Part shown: positions 1 through 4,838 of the stretch, piece by piece | Layout of the letters: the number at the start of each line of letters is the position of its first letter | How positions within the stretch are numbered: position 1 is the stretch's first letter | Assembly (NCBI GenBank): GCA_902834965.1 | Contig: CADFKY010000070.1 | Location: 1-5,574 of the forward strand | Direction of reading: 5' to 3' | DNA: 5,574 bases | DNA from: Veillonellaceae bacterium | GTDB lineage: Bacteria; Bacillota_C; Negativicutes; Veillonellales; Veillonellaceae | Position numbers and translations under genes: made by a program | The notes under the pieces: generated by a model | Databases searched by the model: none | What the model saw: the letters and a program-made list of their open reading frames with translations, nothing else | What the model was told of the DNA's origin: nothing

Positions 1-242
1 TGATTGTTGGTGAAAGCTTGATTGGTGTAATCATAGCTGTTATTATTGTATTGTCAGTTACAACTGGTGGTGGTGAATCTCCACTTGAATTAGTTGGTCC
101 TGAATTTGAAAGTACAGCTAGTTGGTTAGGTCTACTTGCTTTCATCTTCGCTGCACTCTATCTAGTTCGTCGTGTTGTAACTCACAAATTTGATAAAGCA
201 GAAGCTCTCGCTATGAAAGCAGAGCAAGAACAAGCAAAGTAA
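1..242 (+). CDS. OPT-family oligopeptide transporter, C-terminal end (5' truncated)
   Basis: This is the 3' end of a longer gene. The frame is open to the window edge, so the TTG at 18 is an internal Leu codon and not a start. The visible ~80 residues begin IVGESLIGVIIAVIIVLS, a membrane segment led by a Gly-Glu-Ser turn. A short Gly-rich polar loop follows, then a second membrane segment (about SWLGLLAFIFAALYLV), and then a basic and acidic cytoplasmic tail rich in Lys, Glu and Ala. A 'GE-(S/A)-L-x-G-V' helix near the end followed by a final helix and a charged tail recalls the C-terminus of OPT/YSL-type proton-coupled oligopeptide transporters. Those proteins import peptides or metal chelates across the inner membrane. 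The assignment rests on a short fragment, so another polytopic transporter is possible. It is probably co-transcribed with the next gene, 10 nt downstream. Confidence 0.62.
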   Translation, partial: IVGESLIGVIIAVIIVLSVTTGGGESPLELVGPEFESTASWLGLLAFIFAALYLVRRVVTHKFDKAEALAMKAEQEQAK

Positions 243-252
243 GAGGTTAACC

Positions 253-1080
253 ATGAAATTAAAACAGACTGTTCTCATCATGATGGCTGCCGCATTGCCA
301 CTCACATCTATGGCAGCCGCTAGTGAAACGATTCCTGTAACAAAGGATACTGGTGCTGTAGTAGCACAAAATAATCGTCACGATGTGACATATCGTCTCT
401 CTAGCACGGCTACGCCAGAGCAAAACAAAAAATTACGTTCCGTAGCGAATAAAACTGATCGTGGTACTATCGAAGTGGTAGCGCCAAATGCAGATCGTTA
501 TATGGATCGTAAAGAGGTAGGCGTATCTCCTGTAGATGCGACTACAGATCATTTGAATCTCGTATTCCCAGAGGTTAAATCTGTTAGCCCTATCGTTGAA
601 AAAGCCATTAATACAACGATTAAGAAATACGTGTCCAAGGTTCAAAATGACACTCAAAAATTGAACGAAAAAGAATCCAATAAAACGAATGTCATCATGT
701 ACTATGATGTAAAAACGGATAAAAATGGTATCTTTAGCGTTTTGATTCACACCTATACAATGCGTGATGGCGATGCAAATGGTGTAAATTATGTAAAAGG
801 CTTTACATTCAATACTACAACAGGTCGTCAATTATCCTTGTATGACCTTGGTGGTTTGAATAAGAAGGAACTCGTTAATGCTATCAATAATAATCAACAA
901 GTGAAGGATGCAGTTGGTGCGAATGCTACATTCGACAAAATGCCATCTGAATTCTACACAACTGAAGATTATTCGGTAGTGATGATTCTTCAACAAGATG
1001 TGGATACAATCCATAGTGCTGGTACCGTGTATGTACCAGTTGGCAATTTGCGCGACCGTCAAAATGATGTGACCAAATAA
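253..1080 (+). CDS. Exported RsiV/DUF3298-like protein
   Basis: A 275-residue exported protein. The ATG at 253 is preceded by GAGG (243-246) at 6-nt spacing. A Sec signal peptide covers residues 1 to about 23 (basic MKLK, hydrophobic core, Ala-rich cleavage region SMAAA). Residues 24-95 are polar and probably flexible. From about residue 98 the pattern fits the DUF4163/DUF3298 fold found in the extracytoplasmic part of RsiV anti-sigma factors and in deacetylase-associated modules. The strand-helix unit LNLVFPEV...VEKAINTTIKKYV is followed by FSVLIHTYTM, by a FTFNTTTGRQLSLYDL segment typical of the domain, and by a closing EFYTTEDYSVVMILQ...AGTVYVPVG. No transmembrane anchor or sigma-binding N-terminus is present, so it is a soluble or envelope-associated module and not a complete anti-sigma factor. 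The domain can bind lysozyme in RsiV, but nothing here shows the ligand. It is likely in one operon with the upstream transporter gene. Confidence 0.75.
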   Translation: MKLKQTVLIMMAAALPLTSMAAASETIPVTKDTGAVVAQNNRHDVTYRLSSTATPEQNKKLRSVANKTDRGTIEVVAPNADRYMDRKEVGVSPVDATTDHLNLVFPEVKSVSPIVEKAINTTIKKYVSKVQNDTQKLNEKESNKTNVIMYYDVKTDKNGIFSVLIHTYTMRDGDANGVNYVKGFTFNTTTGRQLSLYDLGGLNKKELVNAINNNQQVKDAVGANATFDKMPSEFYTTEDYSVVMILQQDVDTIHSAGTVYVPVGNLRDRQNDVTK

Positions 1081-1097
1081 CAAAACTAACTATATGT

Positions 1098-1150
1098 GTC
1101 TGTATTGTTAAACAATGCAAGGTGCGTAGCACCAAAAAGGGTACACAGAC
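1098..1150 (+). other. Possible three-way-junction RNA fold in the 3' UTR
   Basis: Three nested or adjacent inverted repeats lie just after the stop codon of the DUF3298-like gene. GTCTGT (1098-1103) can pair with ACAGAC (1145-1150) as a closing stem. Inside it are ATTGT/ACAAT (1104-1108 with 1112-1116, loop TAA) and GGTGC/GCACC (1121-1125 with 1129-1133, loop GTA). Together they make a small cloverleaf-like structure. The stems are short, and I recognise no known RNA family. It could be chance pairing or a 3'-UTR element that affects RNA stability. Confidence 0.25.
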
Positions 1151-1183
1151 TGTTTTATGTGGTATAGAACTTAATACTTACTA

Positions 1184-1216
1184 AAAAGCCCCTCCGCGAT
1201 GTGCGGAGGGGCTTTT
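1184..1216 (+). terminator. Rho-independent terminator ending the transporter/DUF3298 operon
   Basis: A perfect 14-bp stem pairs AAAAGCCCCTCCGC (1184-1197) with GCGGAGGGGCTTTT (1203-1216) around a 5-nt loop. The GC-rich core is followed on the + strand by TTTT. The A run on the left arm (1183-1187) gives a T run on the - strand, so the hairpin can also work in reverse and back up the SLH gene terminator that converges on it. Confidence 0.9.
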
Positions 1217-1254
1217 GTGTGTATTGTCCTGTATGAAGAATAGGGGGATAGGAC

Positions 1255-1280
1255 AAAAAAAGACAGCCCCGAAGGGCTGC
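1255..1280 (-). terminator. Rho-independent terminator (UUCG loop) after the 439-aa SLH gene
   Basis: Read on the - strand, the sequence forms a CAGCCC-TTCG-GGGCTG hairpin (1264-1279, extendable by one G-U pair). It is followed by TC and a run of seven T (complement of 1255-1261). It lies 9 nt beyond the stop codon of the SLH gene at 1289-2608. The stable UUCG tetraloop and the U-tract make this a convincing intrinsic terminator. Confidence 0.9.
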
Positions 1281-1288
1281 CTGACGGA

Positions 1289-2608
1289 TTATTTGGTTGG
1301 TTTTAATGGTAATGGGAATTGGATTGTCGTAGTCGGAGTTTCCTCAGGCGGTGTTTGAACAATTACCTTCTTATCAAATTTCTTTTTAAATGCCTTTACT
1401 GTTCCAGGTTGTACAGAATCAGCCGTAATAACTAATACAGATGTATCATCTGTTGGTAAAATACTAATGATTTTACCTTGAGGTTCTTTATTTTGATAAA
1501 GCGCCAATGCATCGGATTGGAGGTCTTCTAATTGGGCTTGTGTCAATTTGCCTTGGCTTACAATTAATGCATTATCGAGTTGTGGATCGTGAGCGTCAGC
1601 TAGTGCTGTATGAACTGTATCGAAGTGTTTTTTGTCCACTACAGAAACGTGCAATTTACCTTCCTTCCAGAAGAGAGCACCGTCGTTTCTAAATTGTGTG
1701 AAGTCTTGACCATAGTGAAGGGCGTGGCTGATGACATTGGATGTTTTTCGTTCCACTTGTTGACGGTAGAGCGCATTGTGGAATGCCAATGCTTGTGGTG
1801 TTTGTGTCATACGGTAGGAAATTTCAGCCGCCTCTGCACGGGTTACGTATTTTTCTGGGTTAAACATCGTGCCTGGTGCATAGTTGGTAAATCCTAAGTA
1901 TGCTAATTCACGCACTGCGTCTTGTGCCCAAGGGGCTACGAATTTTTGGTCCCCATACGCTACTTGATCGAGTACAGTAGGGTCATCTGTTGTATAGCCT
2001 AGATAATGTAGGTAGTTATCTGCTACCACAGCAAATTCTTGGCGGGACATATATTTTTCAGGTTTATATGTAGTGTCGCCATAGCCAGAGATGATATTCT
2101 TGCGCGCTACTGATTCAATAGCGAGGGCAGACCAACGGTCGGATGTAATATCTTTAAAGTGACTAGAGATGAACGCTGCTTGGCCATCATCGGTAATATT
2201 GTTGAATAGGGAGGCCACTTCTTCGCGTGTCATTGGTTGATTAGGACGGAATGTGCCATCCGCATAGCCTTTCATCAATTTAGCCTTTGCTACGGCACTA
2301 ATTGATTTAGAAGCCCAAAAATCACTTGGTACATCGGAGAAGATGTATGGTCGCACATCTTGGATATCCTTTGGAGACGTAACAACGCCGGAGCGAAGTT
2401 GTTGGTTAACAACAGTATTAGCAGGTACAGCAGTTTTGTTTTGTTCAGTAGCTGTTGTATCTTGAACTGTTGCCGTTGTTGTTACAGTATGTTGCGCTGG
2501 ATTAGCGCTTGGTGTTTGTGCCGGTGTAGCGGCAAATGCCATACCGGATGTAGTAAGTAAAGCGGACAGGATGAGAGCCCGTAATGTGTGTTTTGATACC
2601 TGTTGCAT
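1289..2608 (-). CDS. Exported SLH-domain protein (439 aa) with unnamed C-terminal domain
   Basis: An exported peptidoglycan-binding envelope protein. The start is supported by GGAAGGA (2614-2620, read on the - strand) 5 nt upstream of the ATG. Residues 1-26 form a Sec signal peptide with an AFA cleavage site. A Thr/Ala/Gln/Pro-rich stretch follows to about residue 85. Three SLH modules occupy about 90-138 (FSDVPSDFWA...GYADGTFRP...MTREE), 151-200 (FKDITSDRWS...GYGDTTYKP...MSRQE) and 218-267 (WAQDAVRELAYLG...FNPEKYVTRAEA). SLH trimers bind secondary wall polymers in monoderms; in Negativicutes they bind polyamine-modified peptidoglycan. Residues 305-420 are a mixed alpha/beta domain related to the C-terminus of the neighbouring 541-aa protein. 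The end is Pro/Thr-rich (PPEETPTTT). No Cys is present. It lacks the beta-barrel and terminal aromatic residue of OmpM-type SLH porins, so it is probably a periplasmic or surface protein. The role of its C-terminal domain is unknown. Confidence 0.88.
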   Translation of the reverse strand: MQQVSKHTLRALILSALLTTSGMAFAATPAQTPSANPAQHTVTTTATVQDTTATEQNKTAVPANTVVNQQLRSGVVTSPKDIQDVRPYIFSDVPSDFWASKSISAVAKAKLMKGYADGTFRPNQPMTREEVASLFNNITDDGQAAFISSHFKDITSDRWSALAIESVARKNIISGYGDTTYKPEKYMSRQEFAVVADNYLHYLGYTTDDPTVLDQVAYGDQKFVAPWAQDAVRELAYLGFTNYAPGTMFNPEKYVTRAEAAEISYRMTQTPQALAFHNALYRQQVERKTSNVISHALHYGQDFTQFRNDGALFWKEGKLHVSVVDKKHFDTVHTALADAHDPQLDNALIVSQGKLTQAQLEDLQSDALALYQNKEPQGKIISILPTDDTSVLVITADSVQPGTVKAFKKKFDKKVIVQTPPEETPTTTIQFPLPLKPTK

Positions 2609-2640
2609 ACATATCCTTCCTAATCATGTGGTAAATATAT

Positions 2641-2670
2641 CAAAAACAGCGTTAGATAACGCTGTTTTTG
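2641..2670 (-). terminator. Symmetric terminator between the two SLH genes
   Basis: CAAAAACAGCGTTA (2641-2654) is a perfect inverted repeat of TAACGCTGTTTTTG (2657-2670), with only GA between them. In RNA about 12-13 pairs can form around a 4-6 nt loop. On the - strand the GC-containing core is followed by a TTTTT run and ATATATTT, as expected for an intrinsic terminator of the 541-aa SLH gene. It sits 32 nt upstream of the next SLH start codon, so the second gene needs read-through or its own promoter. Confidence 0.8.
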
Positions 2671-2712
2671 AAGTCCCCTTAAGGACTAAAGTATATCGGA
2701 GTTTTGTCGCTA

Positions 2713-4338
2713 TTAGCGTTTTACAGTCATTTTAACTTTGGAACCAAATACCTTGGAAATACCTTGTTGTGTTTCTTTGCTTGCAGTGCTAACTACAGCG
2801 TATAATTGATTGTTTTCAACGTCTGGGAATACGGCGATAATATTGCCACCTTTTTCGTTTTTGCTGTAGTAGTTACGGAAATTAGATTCGATAACATCGT
2901 ATTCAGTTTGGCTGTATTGAGATGGTTCAACTACTACATAGTTGTTGATAGTAGCATTGCCTTGGCTTGCCAAATTAGCTTTTACTGTATCCAAATCGGA
3001 ATTAGATTTCAAAGCTACATGCAATTGATTGTCTCTCCAGTACATAACACCATAGTCTTGGAACGCTTCTGGTGTTTTATATGTTTTGTTGAGTTGAGTG
3101 AATACATTGTTTTCCAATGTTTCTTGTTGTTTTTGATCGAGTGGTTTTAATGTGCTGCGACGTACAGGTCGAACGATGCGTGGAGATTGTTCTGCTTTAG
3201 ACTCAGAAACCTTGTCAGATTTTTTAGCCTTAGCTTCTTTTTCTACCTTTTTCGCATCAGCCTCAACTTTTTTAGCATCAGACTTCACAGCAGCATCAGC
3301 TTTTTTTGCATCTGCCTTTGCAGCAGTATCTACTTTCTTAGCATCCGCTTTTACGTCTTTAGCGACTTCTTTTTCAACGGTTTTAGTTTTGTTTTCAACC
3401 TTTTCAGCGTCTTGCTTTGCATCTTCTTTAATAGCGGTAGCCTTGCTAGTAGTAGGGGCTGTTTCACCGTTTAAGATGCGGTTTAAGATTGTTGCCGCTT
3501 GTGCGCGTGTTACAGGTTGTGTTGGGTTGAAAGCAGTTGTTGCACCGGATGCTACATAGCCGCGTTGTGCCATGTATTCGATATCCGCTACATATGCTTT
3601 GGAAATGCTAGCACTGTCTTTGAATGTAACCTTTTCGGATTTTACAGGTGCATCAGGTTTTATTTTCTTTACTAAATTAGCTGCGGAAGCAACGAATTCT
3701 TCGCGGTCCATCGCTTTAGCAGGGGCAAATGTAGATTTTGTTGTACCTTCCATAACGCCAGCAGCACCAACTAATTTAATAGCTGTGTTGGACCAACGGT
3801 CGCTTTCAACATCGGAATAGGAAACGCCATTTTCTTTTGTTACTAAGTCAGCAAGTTCTTGCTCGTTCATATTGTGTTGCAACACTTTGCCGTAAATGGC
3901 TGCTGCTTGTTCACGAGTAATGCTTTTACCAGGACGGAATGTATTATCTGCATAGCCGGATAAGTAGCCAGCCTCTGTCATTGCTTGGATAGCATCGCGA
4001 GCCCAGTTATCCTTTGTATCTGGGTATACGCCAGCTGGCAATGTTTCTTTAGCCTTTGCAGGAGCCTCAGATTTTTGTGTTGCTTTTGCAGTTGTTGTAG
4101 TTTTATCTGTAGTTGTAGTAGATTTAGCTGTCGCTGCTGGTGTAGTTTTCGCAGCAGTTGTTTTTGCATGTGTTGTCTTAGCAGTTGTTTTTGCAGCAGT
4201 TGTAGTATGTGTAGATGCTTTTGCATTCGTTACAACTGGTGCTTTCGTAGTTGTTGTAGTTTCTGCATGAGCCATGCCGAATGTAGATCCTAGCGCCAAT
4301 GTAATCGCTAGAGATAAGGACAATTTATTGAGTTTCAT
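2713..4338 (-). CDS. Exported SLH-domain protein (541 aa) with repeat linker and unnamed C-terminal domain
   Basis: An exported peptidoglycan-anchored envelope protein. GAAAGGAG (4346-4353, - strand) lies 7 nt before the ATG and fixes the start. A signal peptide spans residues 1-25, cut after AHA. Residues 26-98 are a Thr/Lys/Ala tract. Three SLH modules lie at about 104-153 (VYPDTKDNWARDAI...GYADNTFRP...ITREQA), 174-223 (YSDVESDRWS...MDREEF) and 238-288 (TFKDSASISKAYVADI...FNPTQPVTRAQA). Residues 303-383 are a highly charged Lys/Ala/Asp/Glu linker with 11-residue repeats, probably a long helix or coiled coil. Residues 425-541 match the C-terminal domain of the 439-aa neighbour, with shared anchors such as a Gly-x-x-aromatic-Trp and LHV. 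No Cys and no beta-barrel end are present. I infer a spacer or tether that binds polyamine-modified peptidoglycan through the SLH modules and presents the C-terminal domain at a distance. Its binding partner is unknown. Confidence 0.88.
   Translation of the reverse strand: MKLNKLSLSLAITLALGSTFGMAHAETTTTTKAPVVTNAKASTHTTTAAKTTAKTTHAKTTAAKTTPAATAKSTTTTDKTTTTAKATQKSEAPAKAKETLPAGVYPDTKDNWARDAIQAMTEAGYLSGYADNTFRPGKSITREQAAAIYGKVLQHNMNEQELADLVTKENGVSYSDVESDRWSNTAIKLVGAAGVMEGTTKSTFAPAKAMDREEFVASAANLVKKIKPDAPVKSEKVTFKDSASISKAYVADIEYMAQRGYVASGATTAFNPTQPVTRAQAATILNRILNGETAPTTSKATAIKEDAKQDAEKVENKTKTVEKEVAKDVKADAKKVDTAAKADAKKADAAVKSDAKKVEADAKKVEKEAKAKKSDKVSESKAEQSPRIVRPVRRSTLKPLDQKQQETLENNVFTQLNKTYKTPEAFQDYGVMYWRDNQLHVALKSNSDLDTVKANLASQGNATINNYVVVEPSQYSQTEYDVIESNFRNYYSKNEKGGNIIAVFPDVENNQLYAVVSTASKETQQGISKVFGSKVKMTVKR
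3250..3348 (-). repeat. Coding 11-residue (hendecad) repeats in the 541-aa SLH protein
   Basis: Residues 331-363 read as three consecutive 11-mers: ADAKKVDTAAK, ADAKKADAAVK and SDAKKVEADAK. They are followed by a partial unit, KVEKEAKAKK. Hendecad periodicity is typical of right-handed coiled coils and of long amphipathic helices. The block lies inside a longer charged linker (residues 303-383) between SLH3 and the C-terminal domain. The DNA of the units is similar but not identical, so the repeat is old enough to have drifted or is held at protein level. Confidence 0.7.
4045..4260 (-). repeat. Low-complexity Thr/Lys/Ala coding tract
   Basis: Codons for residues 27-98 of the 541-aa SLH protein encode almost only Thr, Ala and Lys, with motifs such as AKTTAKTTHAKTTAAKTT. 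On the + strand this appears as GTTGTAGTT-type triplet repeats. Such tracts behave as extended linkers just after signal peptides and may vary in length between strains by slippage. The frame is intact here. Confidence 0.7.
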
Positions 4339-4374
4339 GAGAAAGCTCCTTTCAAATTACGTTTATATACATAA

Positions 4375-4383
4375 ATTATAGCA
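4375..4383 (-). promoter_or_regulatory. Extended -10 promoter of the 541-aa SLH gene
   Basis: On the - strand the sequence reads TGC-TATAAT, a perfect -10 hexamer (4375-4380) preceded by the TGn extension. No good -35 hexamer lies 16-18 nt upstream, as is common for extended -10 promoters. Transcription would start near 4368 and give a leader of about 30 nt that contains the GAAAGGAG ribosome binding site. Confidence 0.65.
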
Positions 4384-4403
4384 CTTTTATGAAATAACCA
4401 CTA

Positions 4404-4473
4404 CTATAAGAAAATGTAATATATAAGGATAAAAATTAGATGAATAATGGTGAAAGTTACATTTTCATTATAG
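4404..4473. repeat. Long interrupted inverted repeat upstream of the SLH promoter
   Basis: CTATAAGAAAATGTAA (4404-4419) is the reverse complement of TTACATTTTC-TTATAG. The right arm at 4457-4473 is the same sequence with one extra A at 4467. This gives 16 matching pairs with a single bulge, separated by 37 bp. The left arm lies about 23 bp upstream of the -10 box of the SLH gene, a usual place for an activator or for one of two sites in a repression loop. No known regulator consensus is recognised. Confidence 0.6.
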
Positions 4474-4582
4474 CAAATGAGAATGGTGCAATTTTGGGAC
4501 TAAAAAATATCTACTTGATAAACATTTGCAAATAAAGAAAACACGGGAGTTATAGAAAAAATTTATAAAGCAGTACGTGAGT

Positions 4583-4596
4583 GTGATAAAAATCAA
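4583..4596. promoter_or_regulatory. FNR/CRP-family-like binding site
   Basis: GTGAT-AAAA-ATCAA matches the FNR consensus TTGAT-N4-ATCAA at 9 of 10 defined positions. A further TTGATT follows at 4599-4604, so TGAT/ATCA half-sites alternate across 4584-4604. The centre (4589.5) is about 110 bp upstream of the predicted lutA start point, farther than a class II site. The AT-rich background makes chance matches more likely, so this is a candidate only. Confidence 0.3.
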
Positions 4597-4664
4597 TTTT
4601 GATTATTACTTTTAGTCATAAGGGTATGATTTATACAACCTTAAATACGAATATAGCAATTGCT

Positions 4665-4693
4665 TGGACATTTATGGTGCCCTTATTTATAAT
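4665..4693 (+). promoter_or_regulatory. Sigma-A-type promoter for the lutA-like gene
   Basis: The -35 hexamer TGGACA (4665-4670, five of six consensus bases) and a perfect -10 hexamer TATAAT (4688-4693) are separated by exactly 17 bp. Transcription would begin near 4700 and leave a leader of about 139 nt before the lutA start codon. It is the best -35/-10 pair I found in this intergenic region on the + strand. Confidence 0.65.
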
Positions 4694-4706
4694 TATATCG
4701 AAATGT

Positions 4707-4730
4707 TCTTTAAATATAACACTTTAAAGA
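4707..4730 (+). promoter_or_regulatory. Inverted repeat just downstream of the predicted lutA transcription start
   Basis: TCTTTAAA (4707-4714) and TTTAAAGA (4723-4730) are perfect inverted repeats around an 8-nt spacer. The element covers about +8 to +31 relative to the predicted start point. That position suits a repressor operator, or the RNA could form a weak AU-rich hairpin. Lactate-oxidation operons are often controlled by GntR-family repressors, but this sequence does not match an operator I know. Confidence 0.4.
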
Positions 4731-4838
4731 TCGTCAATTTATTGTATAGGCTGATAATTTGTGGAATTTTATCGACCTAAATGAATACATATCAAAAATT
4801 TTTTTGAGTTAAGTACTAGAAAAGTTGAGGACGAAAAT

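Larger units (their letters stand above)
4339..4838. other. 500-bp AT-rich divergent intergenic region
   Basis: This stretch separates the leftward SLH gene from the rightward lutA-like gene. It is much more AT-rich than its flanks and contains no convincing protein gene. It holds promoters for both neighbours, a long interrupted inverted repeat, an FNR/CRP-like site, a perfect ATTTGCAAAT palindrome (4524-4533), a second inverted repeat in the lutA leader and a symmetric A/T tract (TCAAAAA/TTTTTGA, 4792-4807) just before the lutA ribosome binding site. These are listed separately where they can be supported. Confidence 0.7.

Noticed and set aside
433..1135. Long open frames on the - strand opposite the DUF3298-like gene
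   Set aside because: They lack ribosome binding sites, have Cys/Ile/His-rich compositions typical of antisense translation, and overlap a gene with a clear signal peptide and domain.
1225..1255. TGTCCT/AGGACA inverted repeat between the two terminators
   Set aside because: The stem is only 6 bp with a loop of about 19 nt, and it lies between two strong terminators that already explain the region.
2690..2695. TATACT (- strand) as the -10 box of the 439-aa SLH gene
   Set aside because: It has no acceptable -35 partner and lies upstream of the intergenic terminator, so a transcript from it would have to pass the hairpin.
2806..4293. Several + strand open frames across the SLH genes, some Ser/Phe/Cys-rich
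   Set aside because: They are antisense reflections of the Ala/Lys/Thr-rich codons of the SLH proteins. The sense frame has a signal peptide, SLH modules and a strong ribosome binding site.
1289..4338. OmpM-type SLH porins
   Set aside because: Both proteins have three SLH modules and a small alpha/beta C-terminus. OmpM proteins have one SLH module, a long beta-barrel and a terminal aromatic residue, none of which is seen.
4524..4533. Palindrome ATTTGCAAAT as an operator
   Set aside because: A 10-bp AT-rich palindrome is expected by chance in this composition, and it has no clear position relative to either promoter.
4626..4727. 33-residue hydrophobic frame (MIYTTLNTNIAIAW...) as a small membrane protein
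   Set aside because: The AAGGG upstream is only 1 nt from the ATG, and the frame covers the well-formed TGGACA-N17-TATAAT promoter, so a promoter explains the sequence better.
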